DNA from: Bacillus sp. RO1
GTDB taxonomy: Bacteria; Bacillota; Bacilli; Bacillales; Bacillaceae_I
Assembly (NCBI RefSeq): GCF_012524115.1
Contig: NZ_JAAZWB010000031.1
Location: 1-39,426, forward strand
Direction: 5' to 3'
Length of the DNA stretch: 39,426 nucleotides
Position numbers and translations under genes: made by a program
Shown: positions 32,531 through 39,426 of the stretch, piece after piece
Numbering within the stretch: the stretch's first letter is position 1
Layout of the letters: each line of letters starts with the position of its first letter
Notes under the pieces: model-generated
Database searches by the model: none
Seen by the model: the letters and a program-made list of their open reading frames with translations, nothing else
What the model was told of the DNA's origin: nothing

Positions 32531-33019
32531 TTCTTCCGGAAACTCAATGGATAAGTTCGGATAGTCCTGCTGACGTAAAGCTTCGTATATTAAAATCGCA
32601 GCAGTATTGGACAAATTCAATGACCTTACATTCTTTGTCATCGGCAAACGCAAACATTGATCCAAATTACTCTGAATCAAATCTTTTGGAAGACCTGTCG
32701 TCTCTCTTCCAAATACAAAGAAGTAATCCTTATCCAATTTGCTGTAATCAAATGAAGTATGGGGCTTCATCCCGAACTTCGTAATATAGAAGAATTCGGC
32801 TTCTTTATTTTTTTCAAACAACTCATCCAAAGAGTCATAATAAACAACATTAACAAATTCCCAATAATCAAGCCCCGCACGCTTCAACATCTTATCGTCC
32901 GTCGAAAAGCCAAGCGGTCTGATTAAATGCAATGTTGTGTTCGTAGCTGCACAAGTTCTAGCAATATTTCCTGTATTAGCTGGAATCTCTGGTTGATATA
33001 ATACCACATGTAATCCCAC
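32528..33019 (-). CDS. trmL: tRNA (cytidine(34)-2'-O)-methyltransferase TrmL (CspR)
   Basis: The SPOUT-family protein (163 aa) has the conserved start LHVVLYQPEIPANTGNIART, the central FGRETTGLP and the SAM-binding knot segment RLPMTKNVRSLNLSNTAAIL. It methylates the wobble ribose of tRNA-Leu species in the cytosol. The GTG at 33019 has GAGGTG six bases upstream and matches the usual family start. An upstream in-frame GTG at 33028 falls inside the ribosome binding site. Order with the amidase-domain gene and prkA follows B. subtilis. Confidence 0.95.
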   Translation of the reverse strand: MGLHVVLYQPEIPANTGNIARTCAATNTTLHLIRPLGFSTDDKMLKRAGLDYWEFVNVVYYDSLDELFEKNKEAEFFYITKFGMKPHTSFDYSKLDKDYFFVFGRETTGLPKDLIQSNLDQCLRLPMTKNVRSLNLSNTAAILIYEALRQQDYPNLSIEFPEE

Positions 33020-33094
33020 AATCGTCACCTCATATTTCTTTCACTTATATCCTATACAACAATACCTTTTTATCTCATTGGAATCAAGTGTCTT

Positions 33095-33985
33095 CTAACG
33101 GTCTATGACGTGGAAAAATTTATATTTTATGTTAGGCGTATACGCAGTGGAATCCTCGTACTTCCAATATCTCATCCGCGAGTTATAAGTGTTGGCATTC
33201 ACCAAAGGCTCCCCATTCTCATCTTTTGCGACCACAATCGTATTATGATCAAACCGGCCATCTCCCTCAAAATCATAGCAAATAACATCACCCGGCATAA
33301 GCTGCGACACGTTGCTTACTTCTTTCGCCTTCAGTCCTTGTTTTGCATTTGGTAAATACCATCTGAGCGCATGAGCCACTGCCCACGTATAACTCCAATC
33401 ATTATTCCGCATCCACCATCCGCCAGATTTCTTCGGATAACCGACCATCGGTGCTCCCCCAGCATACAAACACTGCGAAATATAATTCGTACAATTCACC
33501 TCAAACTTCTTAAACTGTGGGTTGTAGCTGTTCCAATACTGCTCTGCATACCTGACCGCTTCCATACGACTATACTTAAAACGGAGAGGCTGCTGTTTTT
33601 CATCCTCTTCTTGTGGCGGAATGAACCGAGGAGAAGTACGATCTCCCTCATCCTGAATAGAGAAGTCTTGTATAAGTTCACCGTCAATCCATTCCGAATA
33701 ACGCTGATCAGCTTCTTCCTCAAGATACAGATTTTCTTTTTGCTTTATCAGATACCGAATGTGAATCTCATAAAAAACATTAGCCTCCCGCTGTTGTTCA
33801 TCCTCATGTATCGAATGTATTCTCGCCGTCGCACTGCACTTAACGATCTCCGCTCCTCTACGCTTATGTGCTTCTTGTTTTTGTTTTATCGTAGCATCGT
33901 TCATAATTGTTCTGCTGGTTTGCTTGCTTTTGTAAACATAAGTATCGAGGCGATTTTGAATATGTGCTTTAAGCTTATCTCTCAT
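33095..33985 (-). CDS. yhbB: Amidase_6-domain protein (YhbB-like)
   Basis: The 296-residue protein has a variable N-terminal half (about 1-145, charged, including TARIHSIHEDEQQREANVFY). A C-terminal Amidase_6 domain follows, with the papain-like pattern NCTNYISQCLYAGGAPM (catalytic Cys about 160), the YPKKSGGWW segment, and FDHNTIVVA supplying the His. The fold is like CHAP/NlpC-type hydrolases, so a cell-wall or amide substrate is likely. No signal peptide is visible, so the site of action is unclear. The name rests on synteny with B. subtilis. GAGGGG precedes the ATG. Confidence 0.85.
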   Translation of the reverse strand: MRDKLKAHIQNRLDTYVYKSKQTSRTIMNDATIKQKQEAHKRRGAEIVKCSATARIHSIHEDEQQREANVFYEIHIRYLIKQKENLYLEEEADQRYSEWIDGELIQDFSIQDEGDRTSPRFIPPQEEDEKQQPLRFKYSRMEAVRYAEQYWNSYNPQFKKFEVNCTNYISQCLYAGGAPMVGYPKKSGGWWMRNNDWSYTWAVAHALRWYLPNAKQGLKAKEVSNVSQLMPGDVICYDFEGDGRFDHNTIVVAKDENGEPLVNANTYNSRMRYWKYEDSTAYTPNIKYKFFHVIDR

Positions 33986-34018
33986 GGGCTTGCCCCTCTC
34001 TCTGGGTAATGGTCCTTG

Positions 34019-34180
34019 TAGATATGTTTATGTGGGGGGCTTGGGTTTTGTGTAGGGGATTTTTGGTTTGATTTTGTTTTTTGTATTTTTTAGAAGTGCA
34101 TGTGAAGAATGTGGTTTGGTTTGGTCTTTGTGAAAAGCTTTTGGGTAACTGGATTTTGGTCACGAAGGTATTTGTCTAGT
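34019..34180. other. G+T-rich tract beside array 3
   Basis: The plus strand is dominated by G and T (for example TGTGGGGGGCTTGGGTTTTG) with few C. No gene is supported here. A similar tract flanks array 2 on the same (left) side. Confidence 0.65.
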
Positions 34181-34535
34181 ATGAGGACAATGTTTCCCAC
34201 TTTCTCTTGGTGGAGGGAGTCATTCACTTCGTATGAGGACAATGTTTCCCACTTTCCCTTGGTGGAGGGAGTCATTCACTTCGTATGAGGACAATGTTTC
34301 CCACTTTCCCTTGGTGGAGGGAGTCATTCACTTCGTATGAGGACAATGTTTCTCACTTTCTCTTGGTGGAGGGAGTCATTCACTTCGTATGAGGACAATG
34401 TTTCCCACTTTCTCTTGGTGGAGGGAGTCATTCACTTCGTATGAGGACAATGTTTCTCACTTTCCCTTGGTGGAGGGAGTCATTCACTTCGTATGGGGAC
34501 AATGTTTCCTCAACTCACTTAATGAAGGGAGTCAT
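34181..34535. repeat. Tandem array 3 of 52-bp units (7 copies)
   Basis: ATGAGGACAATG recurs at 34181, 34233, 34285, 34337, 34389, 34441 and (as ATGGGGACAATG) 34493, exactly 52 bp apart. Each unit is ATGAGGACA, 25 bp, GGGAGTCAT, then the 9-bp linker TCACTTCGT. Read on the other strand the arms are ATGACTCCC and TGTCCTCAT, the same as array 1, although the 25-bp insides and linkers differ. The array abuts the stop codon of the NERD gene with no terminator between, so it would form that gene's 3' untranslated region. Confidence 0.95.
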
Positions 34536-34542
34536 TCAGCAT

Positions 34543-35478
34543 TTAATTACCAATTCTTTGTGAATCCTTAACATAATTAGCCGACTTTCCATGTCCAATT
34601 AATGAAAAGTTAATGTGTAAAACCCTTTGAATTACTTTCTTAGAGACCATTTCCCCAATCCAATCATGAATGATCTTTGTAGTGATTTTCATCTGTGGAA
34701 ACAAACTACAACACTCATTTATAGCCCTTACCAAAGCCACCTCCAAATCTTCCTTACTTCCGCACATTTTACATTCAATCATTCTATACTGATGGCGGAT
34801 ATCCATCTCCCCACACCCAACACAAACAATCCCTTTCCGCAGTTCCTCATACCGGTACTCAGGCAGTCTTTCATATGGTGACTTCTCAATATGCAGCTCG
34901 CACAGCTTCTCGGCCAAACGAGAGTGACGTGTATTTAACCTTACAGAACCAGAAAATTGCTTCAATAATTTTTTAGAAAATCGATTCAATTGGGAATTAA
35001 ACACTATGGGTAATTTAGGTGGGCAATTATATAGATTAAACTCCGGGTTAATAAATATGAGGTTTGATTCTATGGGGAGTTGATATCCGAGGCTTTTAAG
35101 AAGTTGTCTTAACGCGGTTTCGCACCGTTGCATTTGTAATAAGGGGTCTTTTACTTCTTTACTACCGGAATACCACCTGTCTTTTTCAAGTAAGAAATCC
35201 CCTTCAAAATTCTTCACTTCAAACAAGTACACCCTATCCCCTCCAATCACAAGCGAGTCAATTTGAAACAAACTGCCTGCGTATTCCAGCCGCAGATCAT
35301 TCACCACAATCCACTCGCCATCCAAGCCAGAAAACCATTTATCAAAAAGCACCTCCCCCTGATAGCCTTTTTCGAGATTCCAAAATCGGCTATCATCCAA
35401 GAGACCTTCTCGAGCCTTTAGCATTCTTAATAATTTCAGCTCCTCTGACTCCATACGCTCCTTCATCATAAAACTCAT
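34543..35478 (-). CDS. NERD-domain (nuclease-related) protein with zinc ribbon
   Basis: The 311-residue protein has a NERD domain at about residues 36-150: KGYQGEVLFDKWF, the catalytic-type Asp of FQIDSLVIGG and the E-x-K of VYLFEVKNFEG, as in PD-(D/E)XK-like nucleases. Near residues 217-240 a CxxC pair (VCVGCGE and ECKMCGS) probably binds zinc. No signal or membrane segment is seen. NERD proteins are often plasmid- or defence-linked, but chromosomal copies of unknown role are common in Bacillus. GGGAGAG lies six bases before the ATG. Its 3' end runs straight into array 3. Confidence 0.85.
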   Translation of the reverse strand: MSFMMKERMESEELKLLRMLKAREGLLDDSRFWNLEKGYQGEVLFDKWFSGLDGEWIVVNDLRLEYAGSLFQIDSLVIGGDRVYLFEVKNFEGDFLLEKDRWYSGSKEVKDPLLQMQRCETALRQLLKSLGYQLPIESNLIFINPEFNLYNCPPKLPIVFNSQLNRFSKKLLKQFSGSVRLNTRHSRLAEKLCELHIEKSPYERLPEYRYEELRKGIVCVGCGEMDIRHQYRMIECKMCGSKEDLEVALVRAINECCSLFPQMKITTKIIHDWIGEMVSKKVIQRVLHINFSLIGHGKSANYVKDSQRIGN

Positions 35479-35502
35479 TCACAACTCTCCCTTCAAATTT
35501 TT

Positions 35503-35532
35503 AAAAAAGCAGGCAAACCTAATTACCTACTT
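35503..35532 (-). terminator. Intrinsic terminator of the B3/B4-domain gene
   Basis: AAGCAGG (35507-35513) pairs with CCTACTT (35526-35532) with one G-T pair; six T follow on the minus strand. Confidence 0.7.
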
Positions 35533-36183
35533 TTAATCCAAAACCCAATACTCGCTTGTTCCACCATGAACCTGTAGAAACATCTCGCTAATTGCCGCAA
35601 GCATTTCTTCACATTCACCACTTTCCATCGATGGTTTGAAATACACAACATGCAGCGCAGAAGTACTCTCCTCTGACACGGCCGTCCTACGACTATCGAC
35701 AAAAGGACTTCCAAACGGACCAGCTTCATCACTTGTGTGAAGCATCTTAGATAACTTAATTTCCCGTCCATTTAATCCTTCATAGGTTGCCGTCTCGTCC
35801 CCCACCGAAATCCTTACATCTCCGATAATCTTATCAGCATCATAGATTCCTAAGGGTATTTCATATTTCATAGAAAAAAAGTTATTCAAATCGACAGCTG
35901 AATTGAACGGTTCTAGGAACTGCCCTTTTTTAATTCTGCGGTACAACGCCTCGACAGATGGACGATACCTAGATGGATCTGTCCCTGTTTCCTTGAATAC
36001 AGAACGCCACTCCGACACCCCCGGAATATCTTTCATATCCTTATCTTCTAAATCCAAGTGAAGCGATTCTTGGAAAAGGCGAATTCTGCCTTTCAACATC
36101 TGTGGCGAGGAACCCACTGTAATATCTTGATAAAAAATGATACCGAACTTCCCGGCTATATTTTCAGCAACCAATACTCTCAT
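35533..36183 (-). CDS. B3/B4 tRNA-binding-domain protein
   Basis: The 216-residue protein resembles the B3/B4 domain of phenylalanyl-tRNA synthetase beta chains occurring alone. The key motif is FKETGTDPSRYRPSVEALYRR (about residues 63-83), then NSAVDLNNFFSMKYEIPLGIYD and DEAGPFGSPFVDS. Stand-alone members may edit or sense mischarged tRNA, but their role is not established. AAAGGGTG lies before the ATG. It lies next to a terminator and diverges from queG. Confidence 0.85.
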   Translation of the reverse strand: MRVLVAENIAGKFGIIFYQDITVGSSPQMLKGRIRLFQESLHLDLEDKDMKDIPGVSEWRSVFKETGTDPSRYRPSVEALYRRIKKGQFLEPFNSAVDLNNFFSMKYEIPLGIYDADKIIGDVRISVGDETATYEGLNGREIKLSKMLHTSDEAGPFGSPFVDSRRTAVSEESTSALHVVYFKPSMESGECEEMLAAISEMFLQVHGGTSEYWVLD

Positions 36184-36369
36184 CTAGTTCACCCTTTCTT
36201 TTCATGATTACGGTAATTGTATCATATAACTTGTTCAATGCTCCCTTCAAGATTTTTGACTCATAATGGATATAATTAGTTATATCAAACAAAATGATCC
36301 ATCGAAAAAATATGTTAAAATATAGGTTGACTAAATACAAGACTAAATACAATGAAGGAGGTGTTCACA

Positions 36370-37509
36370 TTGAATGAGGAAAACATAAAACTAAAAGAAG
36401 AAATTATCTCATACAGTAAAGAGATTGGCATTGATAAGATTGGATTTGCAAGTGCAGGAGTGTTCACTGGTCTAAAAGAGCGACTAATCACTCAACAGCA
36501 ACTCCACTATCAATCTGGGTTTGAAGAAGCTGATATTGAGAAACGTACAAACCCGGAACTACTAGTTCCCAAGGCTAAAAGCATTATTGCCATTGCTCTT
36601 GCATATCCCTCCAAAATGAAAGACGCACCAAGAAGCACCCGTGAAGATCGACGAGGGATATTTTGCCGCGCATCCTGGGGAGTCGATTACCATGATATCT
36701 TACGGGAGAAACTCAGATTGTTAGAAGCATTTATTAAAGAAAGACGCCCAGACGCTCTAACAAAATCTATGGTAGATACCGGTGAGCTAAGTGACAGGGC
36801 TGTTGCAGAACGCGCAGGTATAGGTTGGAGCGGGAAGAACTGTGCCATCATTACTCCTGAATTTGGCTCCTATGTGTATTTAGGGGAAATGATAACTACG
36901 ATACCTTTTGAGCCAGATACCCCTTTAGAAGATAACTGTGGGTCCTGTAATAAATGTGTAGAAGTTTGTCCAACAGGTGCACTCGTTCAAGGTGGACAAC
37001 TCGATTCTAATAAATGCATTGCCTTCCTGACACAAACAAAAGGCTTCCTTGCCGAAGAATATCGCACCAAATTAGGTAACAGACTATACGGCTGTGATAC
37101 TTGCCAGACAGTGTGCCCTGAGAATAAAGGAAAAGATTTTCACCTGCATCCTGAAATGGAGCCCGATCCTGAAATCGTAAAACCGAAGCTAAAACCTCTT
37201 TTGACCATCTCCAACAGAGAATTCAAAGGGAACTTTGGTAAGATCTCTGGATCATGGCGTGGGAAAAAACCTATACAACGAAATGCCATTATCGCGCTCG
37301 CTCATTACAAAGATACTTCGGCTATACCTGATCTCCAAAGTCTATTAAAAAATGACCCTCGTCCGGTAATAAGAGGAACCGCAGCTTGGGCATTAGGAAA
37401 AATAGGGGACAAGCAAGCTTTAGAAACACTGCAACATTATCAAACAAAGGAAAAAGATCCTGAAGTGTTAAAAGAACTTGAAAAAGGAATTAGCATGCTT
37501 ACTGAGTAG
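36370..37509 (+). CDS. queG: Epoxyqueuosine reductase QueG
   Basis: The protein (379 aa) has the DUF1730 region (IGIDKIGFASAGVF; SWGVDYHDILREKL), the DTGELSDRAVAERAGIGWSGKN segment, and two ferredoxin-like clusters, CGSCNKCVEVCPTGAL and CDTCQTVCPENKG. A C-terminal HEAT-like region (about 310-379) follows. QueG uses cobalamin and [4Fe-4S] clusters to make queuosine in tRNA from epoxyqueuosine. The start is the TTG at 36370, six bases after AAGGAGGTG; the ATG at 36352 is part of that ribosome binding site. It converges on the tRNA cluster and has its own terminator. Confidence 0.95.
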   Translation: MNEENIKLKEEIISYSKEIGIDKIGFASAGVFTGLKERLITQQQLHYQSGFEEADIEKRTNPELLVPKAKSIIAIALAYPSKMKDAPRSTREDRRGIFCRASWGVDYHDILREKLRLLEAFIKERRPDALTKSMVDTGELSDRAVAERAGIGWSGKNCAIITPEFGSYVYLGEMITTIPFEPDTPLEDNCGSCNKCVEVCPTGALVQGGQLDSNKCIAFLTQTKGFLAEEYRTKLGNRLYGCDTCQTVCPENKGKDFHLHPEMEPDPEIVKPKLKPLLTISNREFKGNFGKISGSWRGKKPIQRNAIIALAHYKDTSAIPDLQSLLKNDPRPVIRGTAAWALGKIGDKQALETLQHYQTKEKDPEVLKELEKGISMLTE

Positions 37510-37531
37510 AGCGAATCACTTACGAAAGCGA

Positions 37532-37567
37532 AAGCCACAGAACATAATAATGTTCCGTGGCTTTTTT
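37532..37567 (+). terminator. Intrinsic terminator of queG
   Basis: AGCCAC...GAACAT pairs with ATGTTC...GTGGCT across a four-base loop, followed by six T. Confidence 0.88.
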
Positions 37568-37599
37568 AGCTATGAATTAAACTGAACATCTAAAAATAC

Positions 37600-37630
37600 A
37601 AAAAAGACCTCAACAATAAGTTGAAGTCTT
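37600..37630 (-). terminator. Terminator of the tRNA operon
   Basis: On the minus strand AAGACTTCAA pairs with TTGAGGTCTT (one internal G-T) and a run of six T follows, 14 bp after the last tRNA. Confidence 0.85.
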
Positions 37631-37643
37631 GAAAAGTTATGTA

Positions 37644-37717
37644 TGGAGCGGGTGATGGGAATCGAACCCACGACATCAGCTTGGAAGGCTGAGGTTTTAC
37701 CATTAAACTACACCCGC
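37644..37717 (-). tRNA. tRNA-Gly(UCC)
   Basis: The 74-base cloverleaf has acceptor GCGGGTG/CACCCGC, anticodon loop CTTCCAA and encoded CCA. It is the last tRNA of the operon and, as far as I recall, is an addition to the B. subtilis trnD order. Confidence 0.95.
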
Positions 37718-37720
37718 GAT

Positions 37721-37804
37721 TGGTACCGGTGGCCGGGGTCGAACCGGCACTCCAGAGGAACACGATTTTGAGTCGTGCGCGTCTGCCAATTCCGCCACAC
37801 CGGC
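37721..37804 (-). tRNA. tRNA-Leu(CAA)
   Basis: A class II tRNA with long variable arm, anticodon loop CTCAAAA and encoded CCA. A substrate type for TrmL. Confidence 0.95.
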
Positions 37805-37827
37805 ATACTCAATCATAATTATTCAAA

Positions 37828-37916
37828 TGGTGCCGAGGACCGGAATCGAACCGGTACGGTAGTCACCTACCGCAGGATTTTAAGTCCTGTGCGTCTGCCA
37901 GTTCCGCCACCCCGGC
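37828..37916 (-). tRNA. tRNA-Leu(UAA)
   Basis: A class II tRNA with anticodon loop CTTAAAA, long variable arm and encoded CCA. It is the second leucine tRNA in a row, also a TrmL substrate type. Confidence 0.95.
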
Positions 37917-37954
37917 TTGTCTCGTATATATGAATAACTACTTTTTAATAAAAT

Positions 37955-38028
37955 TGGAGGTGGCAACCGGATTTGAACCGGTGATAAAGGTTTTGCAGAC
38001 CTTGGCCTTACCACTTGGCTATGCCACC
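37955..38028 (-). tRNA. tRNA-Cys(GCA)
   Basis: Acceptor GGTGGCA/TGCCACC, anticodon loop CTGCAAA, discriminator T and encoded CCA. Confidence 0.95.
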
Positions 38029-38037
38029 TAAAATATT

Positions 38038-38112
38038 TGGAGCGGAAGACGGGATTCGAACCCGCGACCCCCACCTTGGCAAGGTGGTGTTCTACCACTG
38101 AACTACTTCCGC
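38038..38112 (-). tRNA. tRNA-Gly(GCC)
   Basis: Acceptor GCGGAAG/CTTCCGC, anticodon loop TTGCCAA and encoded CCA. Confidence 0.95.
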
Positions 38113-38117
38113 AAAAA

Positions 38118-38192
38118 TGGCTGGGCTAGCTGGATTCGAACCAACGCATGTCGCAGTCAAAGTGCGATGCCTTACCGCTTGGCTATAGCCCA
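38118..38192 (-). tRNA. tRNA-Gln(UUG)
   Basis: Acceptor TGGGCTA/TAGCCCA, anticodon loop CTTTGAC and encoded CCA. Confidence 0.95.
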
Positions 38193-38244
38193 ATAAATTT
38201 AGAAATAAAAAAGACTTAAATGAAAGTCGATAATAAGTAAATTA

Positions 38245-38321
38245 TGGGGCGACTGATGGGAATCGAACCCACGAATGCCTGAACCACAATCAGGTGCGTT
38301 AACCACTTCGCCACAATCGCC
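38245..38321 (-). tRNA. tRNA-His(GUG)
   Basis: Anticodon loop TTGTGGT. The 5' GG faces CC before the CCA, as expected for the extra G(-1):C73 pair of histidine tRNA. Confidence 0.95.
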
Positions 38322-38334
38322 ATAATTTTTAAAT

Positions 38335-38408
38335 TGGCAGGGGCAGTAGGAATCGAACCCACACCGGAGGTTTTGGAGACCTCTGTTCTACCGTTAAACT
38401 ATGCCCCT
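38335..38408 (-). tRNA. tRNA-Trp(CCA)
   Basis: Acceptor AGGGGCA/TGCCCCT, anticodon loop CTCCAAA, discriminator G and encoded CCA. Confidence 0.95.
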
Positions 38409-38439
38409 ACAATACAATTTGTTACTAATTTTTAAGGAA

Positions 38440-38523
38440 TGGTGGAGGGGGGCAGATTCGAACTGCCGAACCCGAAGGAGCGGATTTACAGTCCGCCGCG
38501 TTTAGCCACTTCGCTACCCCTCC
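38440..38523 (-). tRNA. tRNA-Tyr(GUA)
   Basis: A class II tRNA with long variable arm, anticodon loop CTGTAAA, acceptor GGAGGGG/CCCCTCC. Its GUA anticodon belongs to the queuosine-modified group handled by the nearby QueG. Confidence 0.95.
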
Positions 38524-38530
38524 ATATTTC

Positions 38531-38606
<76 letters not shown>

Positions 38607-38643
38607 ATTATATGGTGATTCTTTCATTTTGGTGAAAAAATCA

Positions 38644-38719
38644 TGGTGGCTCGGGACGGAATCGAACCGCCGACACATGGATTTTCAGTCCATTGCTCTA
38701 CCAACTGAGCTACCGAGCC
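38644..38719 (-). tRNA. tRNA-Phe(GAA)
   Basis: Acceptor GGCTCGG/CCGAGCC, anticodon loop CTGAAAA and encoded CCA. Confidence 0.95.
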
Positions 38720-38740
38720 TAATTTAATTTTCAAAGAAAA

Positions 38741-38816
38741 TGGCGGTCCCGACCGGGATCGAACCGGCGATCTCCTGCGTGACAGGCAGGCATGTTAACC
38801 GCTACACCACGGGACC
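38741..38816 (-). tRNA. tRNA-Asp(GUC)
   Basis: Acceptor GGTCCCG/CGGGACC, anticodon loop CTGTCAC and encoded CCA. Confidence 0.95.
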
Positions 38817-38819
38817 ATT

Positions 38820-38896
<77 letters not shown>

Positions 38897-38925
38897 ATAG
38901 TAATAAATATGTTACAAAGATATAA

Positions 38926-39001
38926 TGGTGGAGGATGACGGGATCGAACCGCCGACCCCCTGCTTGTAAGGCAGGTGCTCTCCCAGCTGAGCTAATCCTC
39001 C
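38926..39001 (-). tRNA. tRNA-Val(UAC)
   Basis: Acceptor GGAGGAT/ATCCTCC, anticodon loop CTTACAA and encoded CCA. Confidence 0.95.
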
Positions 39002-39073
39002 TATGTAATGTCAAATGTTATGTTCATTGACAGACTTCATAAGGAAAGTTATTTTTACTATCCTAAGAAACTT

Positions 39074-39148
39074 TGGTGACCCGTACGAGATTCGAACCCG
39101 TGTTACCGCCGTGAAAGGGCGGTGTCTTAACCGCTTGACCAACGGGCC
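39074..39148 (-). tRNA. tRNA-Glu(UUC)
   Basis: Acceptor GGCCCGT/ACGGGTC, anticodon loop CTTTCAC and encoded CCA. One T-stem pair is G-U (CTCGT instead of the usual CCCGT), which is tolerable. Confidence 0.93.
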
Positions 39149-39156
39149 AAAGATAA

Positions 39157-39248
39157 TGGCGGAGAACAAGGGATGTGAACCCATGAGACGGCCTTGACCG
39201 TCTACACGAGTACCAATCGTGCTCCTTCGGCCACTCGGACAGCTCTCC
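39157..39248 (-). tRNA. tRNA-Ser-type gene with GGU (threonine) anticodon, possibly degenerate
   Basis: The body is a class II serine tRNA: acceptor GGAGAGC, long variable arm GACGG/CCGTC, discriminator G and encoded CCA. From memory it closely matches the B. subtilis trnD tRNA-Ser(GGA). The anticodon loop, however, is TTGGTAC between intact stems CACGA/TCGTG, so the anticodon reads GGU instead of GGA. The T loop is TTCACAT, with C where A58 is nearly invariant, and the T stem has a T-T mismatch. It is either a decaying pseudogene or a tRNA that could place serine at threonine codons. Confidence 0.85.
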
Positions 39249-39255
39249 ATTTAGT

Positions 39256-39330
39256 TGGCTCCACCAGTAGGATTCGAACCAACGACCCTTCGGTTAACAG
39301 CCGAATGCTCTACCGCTGAGCGATGGTTGA
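39256..39330 (-). tRNA. tRNA-Asn(GUU) with two stem mismatches
   Basis: The anticodon loop CTGTTAA sits in an intact stem, and the CCA is encoded. The acceptor stem TCAACCA/TGGTGGA has an A-G mismatch at pair 3-70, and the T stem GTTGG/CCTAC has a T-T mismatch. It is the first tRNA after the 5S gene. It may be weakened or non-functional. Confidence 0.85.
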
Positions 39331-39339
39331 TTAATACCA

Positions 39340-39426
39340 GCCTGGCAACGTCCTACTCTCACAGGGGGAGATCCCCCAACTACCATCGGCGCTGAAGAGC
39401 TTAACTTCCGTGTTCGGTATGGGAAC
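39340..39426 (-). rRNA. rrf: 5S ribosomal RNA, 3' part (cut by window end)
   Basis: The minus strand contains the conserved 5S segments GTTCCCATACCGAACACGG, GAAGTTAAGCTCTTCAGCGC and GATGGTAG, and ends GTTGCCAGG. The 5' part lies beyond the window. It shows that the tRNA cluster is the tail of an rRNA operon. Confidence 0.95.

Noticed and set aside
34389..34571. Plus-strand 60-codon reading frame inside array 3
   Set aside because: It reads the 52-bp repeat in successive frames, has no ribosome binding site and ends inside the NERD gene.
36352..36369. ATG at 36352 as start of queG
   Set aside because: It lies within the AAGGAGGTG ribosome binding site, which is correctly spaced for the TTG at 36370.

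Overview
The window looks like the chromosome of a low-GC Gram-positive endospore former of the Bacillaceae. The reasons are strong AGGAGG-type ribosome binding sites, TTG/GTG starts, sporulation genes (kinB-like, prkA, yhbH) with a sigma-E-type promoter, MhqR-type operators, and a tRNA cluster whose order matches, from memory, B. subtilis trnD next to queG, yhbB, trmL, prkA and yhbH. The species cannot be told from the sequence.

Layout. 1-596: a tandem array of 52-bp units. 699-5172: a CNNM/CorC-type membrane protein, two ring-cleaving (VOC) dioxygenase genes that each carry an MhqR-like box at the promoter, a small membrane protein and a DinB-family protein. 5284-7457: a short 21-bp periodic repeat, an AGCS amino-acid:sodium symporter with a structured leader, and a small hydrophilic protein. 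7534-19835: a minus-strand catabolic locus. 20033-21011: a second 52-bp array. 21077-26916: a second peptide ABC transporter, with its binding protein transcribed divergently. 26985-33985: a KinB-like kinase, yhbH, prkA, trmL and a yhbB-like amidase-domain gene, plus two very small genes and a possible structured RNA. 34181-34535: a third 52-bp array. 34543-37509: a NERD-domain protein, a B3/B4-domain protein and queG. 37644-39330: seventeen tRNA genes on the minus strand, then the 3' part of a 5S rRNA gene cut by the window edge.

The most interesting biology is the 9.7-19.8 kb operon. A near-perfect sigma-54 promoter (19819-19835) precedes a lipoprotein peptide-binding protein, two permeases, two ATPases, a secreted multidomain cyanophycinase and an isoaspartyl dipeptidase. 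A sigma-54 activator gene follows behind a terminator. The simplest reading is a cyanophycin scavenging pathway: the polymer is cut outside the cell to beta-Asp-Arg, the dipeptide is imported, then split in the cytosol to Asp and Arg, all under sigma-54 (SigL) control. One permease carries an insertion of about 225 residues resembling two bacterial Ig-like (BIG2) domains, which the second transporter's equivalent subunit lacks.

The second unusual signal is the three intergenic arrays. Their sequences differ, but they share an exact 52-bp period and one skeleton: a 9-bp ATGAC-type arm, 25 bp, a 9-bp TCAT-ending arm, 9 bp. In two of them almost every unit also reads on the minus strand as ATG, about 14 codons, stop, usually with a Shine-Dalgarno-like stretch before the ATG. 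The third is a serine-type tRNA whose anticodon reads GGU (a threonine anticodon) and whose T arm is damaged, next to a tRNA-Asn with stem mismatches.
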